Assembly: GCF_963666145.1 (NCBI RefSeq) | Contig: NZ_OY762614.1 | Span: forward strand, 4,764,501-4,828,500 | DNA from: an uncultured Desulfobacter sp. | GTDB lineage: Bacteria > Desulfobacterota > Desulfobacteria > Desulfobacterales > Desulfobacteraceae | Direction of reading: 5' to 3' | Length of the DNA stretch: 64,000 nt | The notes under the pieces: model-generated | The model's database searches: none | What the model saw: the letters and a program-made list of their open reading frames with translations, nothing else | What the model was told of the DNA's origin: nothing | Part shown: positions 56,388 through 64,000 of the stretch, one piece after another | How positions within the stretch are numbered: position 1 is the first letter of the stretch | How the letters are laid out: every line of letters begins with the position of its first letter | Program-made: the position numbers and the translations under genes

Positions 56388-56504
56388 TAACCCTCTGTGC
56401 CAATGTAAGTGAGACACCAACCCATTGAAAAATTAGTGTAGGGCGGGTAAGGATTCAATTATGAAACCAATCAATATTCATCCAGAGTCTCACGAACCCG
56501 GCAG

Positions 56505-56562
56505 CCCCTGGAGGCCACAATGGAAGGCGCCACAGGGTACCCGGAATTGGGGCCTCCAGGGG
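56505..56562. repeat. 12-bp inverted repeat CCCCTGGAGGCC
   Basis: CCCCTGGAGGCC (56505-56516) and GGCCTCCAGGGG (56551-56562) are exact complements, and four more bases pair after one mismatch. It stands directly before the transposase remnant and is probably part of the same degraded element. Confidence 0.65.
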
Positions 56563-56572
56563 ACTGGAAAAC

Positions 56573-56695
56573 GTCCTTGATCCTGAGGTGTCGGAAAAGA
56601 AACCCCGGCGTATATTTACTGCTGCTTATAAATTGCGTATCTTGGAGCAAATTGACAAGTGTTCGATTCACGAACATCCATTTTATAGATGTTAA
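56573..56695 (+). pseudogene. Remnant of an IS transposase N-terminal helix-turn-helix protein
   Basis: The frame reads VLDPEVSEKKPRRIFTAAYK then LRILEQIDKC and stops at TAA 56693-56695. This resembles the N-terminus of IS helix-turn-helix proteins (a PRRxFTAAYKLRILxExD-like pattern). No start codon or downstream portion is present, so it is a scar of an older element, different from the intact IS3 nearby. Confidence 0.55.
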
Positions 56696-56814
56696 TTTCA
56701 CCGCTCAGTCCCGCAGAAGTGGGAGCCCGTCCTGAGAATGGGTACGACAAAAATTGCCCGTTGGAAGCGGTTTTTTACTACAATTGTGATATTTTGAGCG
56801 ACTTTAACCATAGA

Positions 56815-56834
56815 TATAATAAACAATTCTGAGG
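56815..56834 (+). promoter_or_regulatory. Orphaned promoter -10 and ribosome-site-like GAGG
   Basis: TATAAT at 56815-56820 has TTTTGA 17 bases upstream; GAGG follows at 56831-56834, and the IS1595 element begins at 56845. Before the insertion, this would have stood just before the phospholipase D reading frame (see finding). Confidence 0.4.
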
Positions 56835-57059
56835 TTTAAATAAAGGCTCATGTCGTATTTTGGGGTCTTACTTAATCATCACTTCAATGAGTGAGTGAAG
56901 CAGGGATTTCCCTCGTTTACCAGCATTATGAACGAATTCAAAAAAACCGAGGTAAAAAGGGAGTTTCTCCTGTGAGATCCCCCTATCGGTGTGTGTCAAG
57001 CAAGTTGTCGCCTTTTTTTCAAACGAAGTCCCAAGCTATACCGTGCCATACTCAAACGG

Positions 57060-58115
57060 TTATACCGCTTGCTTACCTGCCGTTTTTTCAACTTTTTGAC
57101 GTTTAAATTTTTTCAAAGTAACCTTTGTTCCAGGTTCCCAATTCCTTGTCCTTCCAGGCCATCTTTCAGGATGTTTCGATCTGGCGTTCTGATAAATTTG
57201 ATGTCTGTTGGCAAGAACGGCTACATCATTGCCATTGTGTCGGTCAGCGGGGGTGACAAATCCAATACCGCTGTGCAGATGGGCGTTATTGTACCAATCT
57301 TCGAAGGTATGAACCCATTCCCTGGCTTCCTGCATCGTATCAAATGGCTTGGCCGGATATTCAGGCCGATATTTCAGGGTTTTGAATAATGATTCAGAAA
57401 AAGGATTATCGTTACTGACAGATGGTCGGCTAAAGGATGGTATCACGCCCAAATCCTGAAGTTTGGCCAGCATCGTTACGGATTTCATAGGAGCACCATT
57501 GTCTGAATGCAAGGTGACCTGTTTTTTATTAATTTTCTCCCGCAGGCAGGCATCCATTATCAGATCAGAAGCAAATTCTCCAGACTCACAGTCATACACC
57601 TGATAGGCGACAATTTTACGGCTGTACAAATCCATTATCATGTAAAGGTAATAAAATTGGCCTGTTACTCTTGTTGGCAGGTATGTGATGTCCCAGGACC
57701 ACAATTGATTCGGACCAGTTGCCGACAAAGGTTCCGGACTGGTCCTTTTGGCAGGTTGGCTGTCCTGTCGGTGAGCATTCATGTTATGCTGCCTTAATAT
57801 TCTATATATTGTAGATTCAGAACCGAGATAGATCCCTTGATCTGCAAGTTTGGGCACAATTTGATTCGGATTCAAATCCGCAAATTCAGGAAAATCAAGG
57901 GTGTTAAGGATTTGTTGCTGTTCCTCACCGGACAATTTATTAGCGGGTGTGGCACGAAATCCTTGACGCCTATCGGCAGTCCCGGTTTTGCTCCAGCGTT
58001 GAAGTGTTCGGAGGGTAAGCCCCAGCAATGCTGAGGCTTTATGCTTCCTGGCACCTGTTTTTTGGGCCTCTGAAATCAGTTGTAATACCCTTTGTTTGTC
58101 TGCAGGTAATATCAA
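57060..58115 (-). CDS. IS3 OrfB integrase-type transposase
   Basis: This 351-residue rve (DDE) transposase has WSWDITYLPTRVTGQFYYLY (first Asp), LHSDNGAPMKS (second) and SNDNPFSESLFKTLKYRPEY (Glu). The apparent TTG start overlaps the orfA stop, but the same frame is open upstream through the A9 run of orfA (58148-58156), so it is normally made as an OrfAB fusion by -1 frameshifting, as in the family. Confidence 0.93.
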   Translation of the reverse strand: MILPADKQRVLQLISEAQKTGARKHKASALLGLTLRTLQRWSKTGTADRRQGFRATPANKLSGEEQQQILNTLDFPEFADLNPNQIVPKLADQGIYLGSESTIYRILRQHNMNAHRQDSQPAKRTSPEPLSATGPNQLWSWDITYLPTRVTGQFYYLYMIMDLYSRKIVAYQVYDCESGEFASDLIMDACLREKINKKQVTLHSDNGAPMKSVTMLAKLQDLGVIPSFSRPSVSNDNPFSESLFKTLKYRPEYPAKPFDTMQEAREWVHTFEDWYNNAHLHSGIGFVTPADRHNGNDVAVLANRHQIYQNARSKHPERWPGRTRNWEPGTKVTLKKFKRQKVEKTAGKQAV

Positions 58116-58600
58116 TCTTCCTCTGGCTCCCCCCAGATTACCTGGGCTTTTTTTTTAAGAACCAATAAGGCTGCTGTTTCCGCAAGGGCTTTTTCTTTGC
58201 GGGAAAGGTCTTTTTTTAATGCCGAATTTTCCCGTCGTAACTGAGTCTCGATTACGGAGGTTTGTTTCTTCAAATCAGTTGCCATTCCGGAAACAGCATC
58301 TTGCCTCCACTGTTTCAGATGATGGAGGAAAATCCCGTTTTTACGACACCAGGAGGCGCTCTCCTCGGAGGACATAGACCCCGACGCCATCAAGGCTGAG
58401 ACGCGCTCTTCCGGCGTCCAGTCTCTGGGGTGTCTTTCTTTTGATTTCAAGTTGATGTTACCGCCTTTTCTGTATTCTCTTAACCATTTGCCAATAGTTG
58501 ACCGCCCAATCCCAAATTCTTTTGATATCTCATCATGGGTTTTGTTCCCCGAGAGTACCTTTTGTAATACAGCTTTTTTAATTTGAATAGAATGTCCCAT
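58112..58600 (-). CDS. IS3 OrfA helix-turn-helix protein
   Basis: This 162-residue protein has two helix-turn-helix regions (HDEISKEFGIGRSTIGKWLREY; ASWCRKNGIFLHHLKQWR) and a coiled coil near the end (LRRENSALKKDLSRKEKALAE). It binds the ends of the element. The sequence CTT AAA AAA AAA GCC near the C-terminus is the slippery site. Confidence 0.9.
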   Translation of the reverse strand: MGHSIQIKKAVLQKVLSGNKTHDEISKEFGIGRSTIGKWLREYRKGGNINLKSKERHPRDWTPEERVSALMASGSMSSEESASWCRKNGIFLHHLKQWRQDAVSGMATDLKKQTSVIETQLRRENSALKKDLSRKEKALAETAALLVLKKKAQVIWGEPEED

Positions 58601-59631
58601 ATCATCACCTCAATGCCCCACTTTTGTTTTTCAATTGAGGCGACATCTATCCTGACACAGGGGGCTATGTGGGCGAATCCAACTTCGGAGTAATGACCAG
58701 AAGCCTTCCATTGTATTCACGTGGATTTCACAAAATCCGTCTCCATCGTCGTCTCTGGCATATTCACCGGCCCCATGATTCACGCTTTCATGATCGTAAC
58801 CCCATTCATCCAACCGGTTATAAATGGCATATTCATCGGTATAGACCAATGTTCCGGGTTTTATAGTGGCCTTTATCAAAGGCTTGATGGTGGTCTGTCG
58901 GACATTGGGGAGCATTTGAATCACAACCTGCCCGCAACGTTGTATCATCCCCAAAATAGGTGGCTTCTCTTTTTCCAAGGTACCACGGCCCCTTGCCCCC
59001 CTTAATCTGTTACGCCGACCACCTCTTCCTTTTTCTAATACAGCATAAGGGTTGCCTTTATGTCCGGCAACTATATACACCTCATCGCATTCAACCTTAT
59101 CCCGAAGAGTTATCTGTGGCTTTTTTTTACCACCCCTTCGCGTAACTGAGTCGCCATATTGTGGACATCTCCACGATTAAGCCCCAATTCTTTGGAAATC
59201 TGGTTGTTGGATAGATTCAACCCCATAAAATAGAGGCACAATATCCACACTTTGAGAGGTTGGTGATGTCCAGAAAAAATGGTTCCCGTGAGATCATCGA
59301 AGCGCCTTCCGCAATCTTTGCATTCATAACGCTGCTTGGCCGAGTCCTTATCATCGTAACCTTTTTTGATTGTGCTTATGGAATGACAAAAAGGACAGTC
59401 ACGTATTTCCGGCCAGCGTAGGTCTCGAACGGTTTCATAGCATTGTACATCATCTATCAGGCTCTTTATATTTACCTTCATCAGCTCCACTCCGAACACA
59501 ACCAGTTAGTAGTAGAGCAAATATCTATTATGATAAGAATTGGCAGCGCAAGTCAGATTTCGTTTTTTTCAACAAAATTTAAAGGACCCCAAAACGCGAC
59601 ATGAGCCTAAATAAAAAAGGTATCAACAGCA

Positions 59632-60741
59632 GTGGTTACCATTTTTTCCGCAATGATAACTATCACCGCCTTCCAAGCAGCCTTTGCAGCCACATTTGAA
59701 AATGGGAAAATAGAGGTTTACATCAGCACCTACAAAGATCTGTCCCAAGAGAATTACGTACTTGAAACAGAGATTATCCGCTTTATTGACGAATCGAAGG
59801 TTTCCCTTAATATTGCCGTTCAGGAACTAAGATCTGGAAAAATATATTCCGGCAACCCTATCAAAGAAGCAGTCCAAAGGGCTGCGGCCAGAGGTGTCAA
59901 AGTTAATTTGATCCTTGAAAAGAGTTATTTAAAACCGGACACGGATAATCAGAAGACATTCGATGAATTCCAAGCGGCTGACAATATCCAAGTCAAAGCC
60001 GACGGCAATCCGGCTATTTTTCATGACAAATTCATTGTTCGGGACTACGACGAACCCGGCGCCGCTCTTTTAACCGGTTCCACAAACTTTACTGATACCG
60101 GAACAAGGCGCAATTATAATCACATCATCATTTTGCATTTTCCAAACGCAGATCAAAAGAATTATGGCTTGCTCCGGGCTTATCAGGATGAATTTAACGA
60201 ATTGTGGAATGGTGTTTTTGGCAATAAGAATGATGGTCAGATGGAATCATTCCAGATTGGTCACACCAGGCTCAAAGTACTTTTTTCTCCAGACAATGAC
60301 CCGGATGATTATTTGCTGGAAACTATTGTTGGCGCCAAAGAGACTTTTGATGTCATGATGTTTACCTTTGGATCCAATTCTCCACTGATGGCCGGCGTGG
60401 TCAATCGTTTCCAGGCAGTCAAATATGTCAATCGCCACCAAACGGACGAACCCAAAATAAAAGTTCGGGTGGGAATGGAGCAATCACAGTGTAGATACTG
60501 GTCCGCTTATCAAACATTTAAAAAGCTGGGGATACCAGTTAAGGTCGAAAATACATCTGCAAAACTACATCATAAAGTTGGCATTATTGATAACAAGACG
60601 GTCATCTTGGGATCATACAACTGGACTCTATCGGCTGACATTAAAAATGATGAGAATGTTTTAATAGTAAATAATCCGGAGATCGCTGAATTGTTTACGG
60701 GGGCATTCAATGAACTATGGGAAACTGTTTTAACGGAATGA
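59632..60741 (+). CDS. Exported phospholipase D-family protein
   Basis: The 369-residue protein has two HKD motifs, HDKFIVRD (first half) and HHKVGIID (second half), each followed by the GS-N motif (GSTNFT, GSYNWT). An N-terminal hydrophobic stretch (about 3-19) ending AFAATF is a likely signal peptide. It cleaves phosphodiester bonds of lipids or nucleic acids; size and layout fit small PLD/Nuc-like proteins. The start is uncertain: GTG at 59632 lacks positive charge before the hydrophobic part. In-frame codons upstream (KKVSTAV, from 59614) would supply it, but no start codon is found before the IS duplication. Confidence 0.82.
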   Translation: MVTIFSAMITITAFQAAFAATFENGKIEVYISTYKDLSQENYVLETEIIRFIDESKVSLNIAVQELRSGKIYSGNPIKEAVQRAAARGVKVNLILEKSYLKPDTDNQKTFDEFQAADNIQVKADGNPAIFHDKFIVRDYDEPGAALLTGSTNFTDTGTRRNYNHIIILHFPNADQKNYGLLRAYQDEFNELWNGVFGNKNDGQMESFQIGHTRLKVLFSPDNDPDDYLLETIVGAKETFDVMMFTFGSNSPLMAGVVNRFQAVKYVNRHQTDEPKIKVRVGMEQSQCRYWSAYQTFKKLGIPVKVENTSAKLHHKVGIIDNKTVILGSYNWTLSADIKNDENVLIVNNPEIAELFTGAFNELWETVLTE

Positions 60742-60983
60742 TGATAATCACATTATAATAACAATTGTATTTCAAGGCGTATTCGATTTAACCTCAATAT
60801 CTATGCCGCGGTACTGGGCTTGTATCATTTTGAACAGCAGCAAATCTATCATAGGTTGTGGATTTACAATTTTAAAAAGCACAATCAATGGTTTGTTGGA
60901 ATAATATGAACCCAGTACCTATGTGCTGTACTATAGCTTATTTGCCTGTAAGGCACAATATCAGAATAAAATACCCCAAAATA

Positions 60984-61691
60984 TCAATCAACATAGAAAG
61001 GTATGTCAACAGCCCATTGCTCAATTCCTTTGATTCGGAAAATTTGATTTTCTATGATTTGCATGGCCTGCTTTGTCAGCCTTACGCCTTTTTTATAAGT
61101 TTTTTCCACAAAGGTCACAACTGGACGCCAGCCTTTCCAGGTCATTGTTCTCGCTAATCCTAAAATTTTTTCAACCTTGTCCAAAAGTTCTCCATTCCAA
61201 TGTTGTTCCAATCTACCCCAAATTCTTTCTACAGGATTGTATTTACTGTGATATGGAGGATAATAAGCTAAGCTAATGCTCACGGAATTTTCTTGAGAAA
61301 AAGTAACCAAACGATTCATAAATTGACTTCTTCGGCTGCTATTTTCTGGTCCATTATCTAAATTCAGAACCAAGGTATGTGGATCATATGCTTCCTTAAG
61401 AGTCGGCCATAATTGTTCTAAAGCATCGACTATAAAATCTGCTGTAATATGGCTTTCGGTGAAATAAAAGAAGGTTTCATCTGTTGCCGGAATGAATATG
61501 CCAAAAAGCTTTAAAAGCGTATCTGGCTGGAAATCATGATCACAGGCTCGTAAGCCATAACGATTGTATCCGCCTCGTGAAAATGGTCCCACTTTTATGA
61601 CAGCTTTTGCATCCATTGACAATCTTATTATCCCCGGATTCGAATCTGCTATCCTGTTGATATTATGAACATAGTCAAATATCAAATTCAC
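60984..61691 (-). CDS. ISAzo13-type transposase, second frame
   Basis: The 235 residues contain the catalytic portion: LSMDAKAVIKVGPFSRGG (first Asp), LVLNLDNGPENSSRRSQF (second Asp) and YHSKYNPVERIWGRLEQHW (Glu). The apparent GTG start overlaps the first frame, but the frame is open as far as the A9 run (61700-61708), so it is read by a -1 shift from the upstream frame: KKKIPEVNLIFDYVHNINR restores the family sequence. Confidence 0.88.
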   Translation of the reverse strand: MNLIFDYVHNINRIADSNPGIIRLSMDAKAVIKVGPFSRGGYNRYGLRACDHDFQPDTLLKLFGIFIPATDETFFYFTESHITADFIVDALEQLWPTLKEAYDPHTLVLNLDNGPENSSRRSQFMNRLVTFSQENSVSISLAYYPPYHSKYNPVERIWGRLEQHWNGELLDKVEKILGLARTMTWKGWRPVVTFVEKTYKKGVRLTKQAMQIIENQIFRIKGIEQWAVDIPFYVD

Positions 61692-62215
61692 TTCAGGGAT
61701 TTTTTTTTAGGCTTACATTTGGTCACTTTTTTCAAACGATAATCTAACTGGTTCATTTTCCGGTTAATCGTTATGACCGATGGGAGATCATCCGGTTGAT
61801 ATCCTTTCAATTCAATTAATTTTCTATGCACCTCTTTTGCTGTAATCGGTGAATACAATTTGGTCGAATGAAATGTTGGGTCCGTTTGGCAAATAGGTTC
61901 TACAATATTTTTGATATCTTCAAGTAATAAAGGATATTTTTCTTCAGCGGGTTTCCGCCCCCTTCCTGAAAAATTATCGACACAAACAAAACCGCTTTGC
62001 AGTTCTTTCATCCCTTTTCTAATTGTATGACGGTCCCATCCAAGCTCTTTTTCTGCTTTTCTCTGGCCACCTTTCCCCATAAGAGATACTACATGGGCCA
62101 TAAATTGCCTTCTATCAGTCCCTTTTAATTTTTCTCTCGTTTGGTTTAACAAACACTTTACCGCAGGCGTGATTTCAGATAACTGCTCTTCTGTGAATTC
62201 AATATGGTTTGTCAT
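61688..62215 (-). CDS. ISAzo13-type transposase, first frame
   Basis: The 175 residues are the N-terminal DNA-binding region: GKGGQRKAEKELGWDRHTIRKGM (helix-turn-helix) and TFHSTKLYSPITAKEVHRKLIELKGY. The frame ends in KPKKKSLK and a TGA just after AAA AAA AAA. With a -1 slip it joins the catalytic frame. The two frames together have the size of one full transposase. Confidence 0.88.
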   Translation of the reverse strand: MTNHIEFTEEQLSEITPAVKCLLNQTREKLKGTDRRQFMAHVVSLMGKGGQRKAEKELGWDRHTIRKGMKELQSGFVCVDNFSGRGRKPAEEKYPLLLEDIKNIVEPICQTDPTFHSTKLYSPITAKEVHRKLIELKGYQPDDLPSVITINRKMNQLDYRLKKVTKCKPKKKSLK

Positions 62216-62447
62216 GAAAAGTCCATTTAAATGTTATTTTTCATGAGGACCATATCTATTACATTCAGTTTTGTACAGGCATGCTTGGTTTTCTCCAGGC
62301 AGGGTATTTATTTTTGATCTTGTGCCTAATGCCTGCTGTCATCTCTTTTTGGGAAATTGCGTCTTCACTCATGATGCATAGGGTACCTCCGACGCTGTGA
62401 TCAGAGTTGCGGCATTTACAAACGAGGTCTCTGTGATAATTTTTTCC

Positions 62448-62759
62448 TCACTTCAAAGCGACAGTACTACAATAATTTTTGGACGATTCAAATGTTAATC
62501 CGGCTTCAGAAAAACCGATGATTGCCGTGTGAAGAGCCATTATCACCACGTGTCCAGTTTGGGTCACCATAAAAGCATCCTCTTCCTGGAGAATATAGTC
62601 CCGTGTGTCCCGTTCCTGGGTTATCCAAACGGTGCCCTTAAGACAGTACAGCGTTTGGTAGGGCTTCCCTTTTATTGTTCGGTAGCAGTCAACGTTCAGG
62701 TTAAACCGTTTCATCGGCGGACTGAGATTTAAAATTCGATATGCATTGGTCGTTTTCAT
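62448..62759 (-). CDS. DUF2917-like small cupin protein
   Basis: This 103-residue protein of the DUF2917 type contains LKGTVWITQERDTRDYILQEEDAFMVTQ, a cupin-like strand pattern. The function is unknown; members often stand beside regulators. It is divergent from the MocR gene, with a shared 156-base region that contains a palindrome. AAATAGTTAGAAG precedes the ATG, a poor ribosome site. Confidence 0.75.
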   Translation of the reverse strand: MKTTNAYRILNLSPPMKRFNLNVDCYRTIKGKPYQTLYCLKGTVWITQERDTRDYILQEEDAFMVTQTGHVVIMALHTAIIGFSEAGLTFESSKNYCSTVALK

Positions 62760-62906
62760 CTTCTAACTATTTTCTCCCGAAAAATTTTTTCTTCAAGAAA
62801 ATAACAAAAAATTAATAGACAAAGGCGTTAGTCTAAAATTATCCATGACTTATGCGATAAACATGAAGAATGATATGATTGACTTTGTATCAATGTCAAT
62901 GTATTC

Positions 62907-62923
62907 ATTGTCACTATGACAAT
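62907..62923. promoter_or_regulatory. Palindrome overlapping the MocR start codon
   Basis: ATTGTCA-CTA-TGACAAT is a perfect 7-bp inverted repeat that includes the ATG of the MocR gene (62916-62918). Related half sites (CAATGTCAATG) occur just upstream. It may be the operator for the regulator. Confidence 0.6.
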
Positions 62924-64000
62924 AAACTGGATGCCCAACTTAAATAAAAGTAACAAACCCTTGTATCTTCGCATTGCCAGCAGTCTAGCAGAGGATATTG
63001 CAAATGGGTGTCTTTCCCCGGGTACGCTGCTGCCCACTCAAAGGGAACTCGCCGATCAACTCGGTATTGCCCTAGGAACTGTCACTAGAGCATATAATGA
63101 AAGCAAAAAACGAGGATTTATCTTTTCGGACGGGCGGAGGGGAACATTTGTTGGTAACTCTAAGGTAGTGGAATCCAGCCTTGATATCTTAGTCAAACCT
63201 GTCCCAAAAATGATTGACTTCAGTGTAATCCATCCGGCCTATATTTGGGACCCGGATCTTGCTCAAGTTCTAAAAAATTTGGCCAGCAGATCAGACACCG
63301 ATAGTTTATTGCGATATCCTCATGTAGGGGGAAGCAAAAGACACAGGTTAGCAGGGGCCGAATGGATAAAACGTCTTGGGATAGAAACGTCACCTGATTC
63401 CGTAATCCTCACCAGTGGTGGGCAAAACGGAATATATTTATCTTTGGCAGTAACAGCCGGACCTGGTGAGACTATTTTGACGGAAAAAATTGGCTATCCC
63501 GGTGTCAAATCTGTGGCAAGTGCAATGAACCTTACTCTCGAAGGGGTGGAAATGGACGATGAAGGTATTCTACCGGATGCACTGGCCATAGCTTGTCAAA
63601 AAACAAAGTCCCGTATTCTTTTTTGTATGCCAGACATACAGAATCCCACCACCAGTACGATGTCCTCAGAGCGGAGGCGAGAAATTGTAAAAACTGCACG
63701 GCATCACAACCTTCTTATAATCGAAGACGCAAGTCACAGGCCACTACTGACTGATCCTCCGAGACTTCTGTCAGACTATGCACCTGAAAGAAGTTTTCTG
63801 CTTGCATCGACATCCAAAACTGTGGCTGGCGGATTACGTGTAGGATTTATGACGTGCCCTGAAAATTTTTACAACCCAATATCGGTAAAGAAACAGGCTA
63901 TAGATTTTTCTTGCACACCACTGCCTTTTGAAATTTTTGCAACTTGGATCGAAGATGGCACGATAGATGAAACCATACGAAACAAACGTGATGAAGCATT
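62916..64000 (+). CDS. MocR-type GntR regulator with aminotransferase domain, 3' end cut off
   Basis: The open frame runs from ATG 62916 to the right edge (361 codons). Residues about 12-75 are a GntR winged helix (LPTQRELADQLGIALGTVTRAYNESKKRG). The rest is a fold-type I PLP domain with LTSGGQNGIYLSLAV, DIQNPTTSTMS, and the Schiff-base lysine K301 in LASTSKTVAGGLRVGF. Such regulators bind PLP adducts with amino acids and control PLP, GABA, taurine or transport genes. An in-frame ATG five codons later is also possible. The divergent DUF2917 gene is a probable target. Confidence 0.9.
   Translation, partial: MTINWMPNLNKSNKPLYLRIASSLAEDIANGCLSPGTLLPTQRELADQLGIALGTVTRAYNESKKRGFIFSDGRRGTFVGNSKVVESSLDILVKPVPKMIDFSVIHPAYIWDPDLAQVLKNLASRSDTDSLLRYPHVGGSKRHRLAGAEWIKRLGIETSPDSVILTSGGQNGIYLSLAVTAGPGETILTEKIGYPGVKSVASAMNLTLEGVEMDDEGILPDALAIACQKTKSRILFCMPDIQNPTTSTMSSERRREIVKTARHHNLLIIEDASHRPLLTDPPRLLSDYAPERSFLLASTSKTVAGGLRVGFMTCPENFYNPISVKKQAIDFSCTPLPFEIFATWIEDGTIDETIRNKRDEA

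Larger units (their letters stand above)
56388..56844. other. Intergenic region with IS remnants and a stranded promoter
   Basis: These 457 bases contain a 12-bp inverted repeat (56505-56516 with 56551-56562), a short transposase-like remnant (56573-56695) and a promoter-like TATAAT at 56815-56820 followed by GAGG at 56831-56834. The last two may have belonged to the phospholipase D gene before the IS insertion. Confidence 0.5.
56987..58664 (-). mobile_element. IS3-family element inserted in the IS1595 transposase
   Basis: The element is 1678 bp, with related ends (TGTGTCAAGCAAG near 56992 and the complement of TGTGTCAGGATAG near 58659, both running into TGTCGCC). It is flanked by the 4-bp direct repeat CTAT (56983-56986 and 58665-58668). 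Excision of the element plus one CTAT restores the ISXO2-like reading frame exactly. It carries orfA and orfB with a possible -1 fusion. Confidence 0.9.
56868..59481 (-). pseudogene. ISXO2-like transposase, split by IS3 insertion and a -1 frame change
   Basis: The N-terminal frame starts at 59481 and has a zinc ribbon (CPFCHS, CKDCGRRFDDLTGTIF); it ends at a TAA after the A8 run (59121-59128 on the + strand). The -1 frame continues with QITLRDKVECDEVYIVAGHKG and NTMEGFWSLLRSWIRPH, where the IS3 element interrupts. Beyond the IS3, at 56986 and downward, the frame resumes as RGISQEKLPFYLGFFEFVHN and ends with TAA at 56868-56870. The gene is now broken, but each piece is conserved. Confidence 0.9.
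56845..59607 (-). mobile_element. IS1595-family (ISXO2-like) element interrupted by an IS3 element
   Basis: Terminal inverted repeats of 23 bp with two mismatches (GGCTCATGTCG at 56845, ending CGACATGAGCC at 59607) are flanked by a perfect 8-bp direct repeat TAAATAAA (56837-56844 and 59608-59615), the length expected for the family. Without the inner element (1678 bp) and its 4-bp duplication the element is 1081 bp. The transposase gene ends immediately inside the left repeat. Confidence 0.93.
60943..62281 (-). mobile_element. ISAzo13-type element (ends tentative)
   Basis: Two overlapping genes form an ISAzo13-type transposase. TGCCTGTA at 60943-60950 has its exact complement at 62274-62281 and may be the outer ends, but eight bases are weak evidence and no target duplication is clear. 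The length would be about 1.34 kb, which fits the family. Confidence 0.6.

Noticed and set aside
1..64000. CRISPR arrays, tRNA and rRNA genes
   Set aside because: No regularly spaced direct repeats and no recognisable tRNA or rRNA signatures were found by eye; weak or unusual tRNAs could be missed.

Overview
The window reads as chromosomal DNA of a Gram-negative anaerobe, most likely a sulfate-reducing deltaproteobacterium of the Desulfobacteraceae type. This is an inference from gene content. The signs are a selenocysteine-containing SelD, an ATP synthase Fo cluster without F1 genes, many PAS, HisKA and hybrid kinases, a PaaK-ACT pair, an anaerobic flavodoxin/ferredoxin protein, ADP-heptose synthesis and a RecBCD set. 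No rRNA, tRNA or CRISPR array was recognised.

Layout. 1-6986: recC (5' end cut off), recB and recD, overlapping or tightly spaced on the + strand. 7182-22226: a 13-gene chemosensory operon on the - strand (PocR hybrid kinase, cheW, MCP, cheA, cheD, HDOD protein, cheY, cheX, cheB, a Cys-rich PAS/HisKA stub, a receiver, cheR, Cache hybrid kinase) with no flagellar genes. 22677-26730: a second HisKA stub fused to a receiver, two small orphan genes and a PTS-EIIC/EAL fusion. 27225-31694: class II DAHP synthase, nitrilase-family hydrolase, RfaE2, PgeF and SelD. The selD reading frame contains an in-frame UGA (30696-30698) followed by a SECIS-like hairpin. 31809-33563: atpZ-atpI-atpB-atpE closed by a strong terminator. 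33706-37261: PilZ protein, orphan, zinc-ribbon ParA ATPase and a kinase lacking a recognisable phosphoacceptor helix. 37332-46943: glutamine amidotransferase, ACT protein, phenylacetate-CoA ligase, crotonase, cell-wall amidase, mutS, LapA-like protein and phosphoesterase on the - strand. 46970-49894: divergent hutI and hutH around a HutC-like operator.

From 49924 to the end the window is accessory DNA. It holds a complete IS (49924-51446), an orphan membrane protein, a MarR-GNAT regulator, a TetR regulator facing a Tat-exported C45 hydrolase and an EFR1 protein, an IS3-family element nested inside an IS1595-family element (both with target duplications), a phospholipase D gene beside that nest, an ISAzo13-type element, and a DUF2917 gene facing a MocR regulator that runs off the right edge.

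Points most worth a second look: the UGA-containing selD; two DHp-only proteins lacking an ATPase domain but sharing a C-terminal signature; and four transposases of different families, each split by a -1 frame change at an A7-A9 run. The nested IS can be resolved to the base, and removing the inner element restores the outer transposase reading frame. I found no complete, clearly new defence or biosynthetic system.
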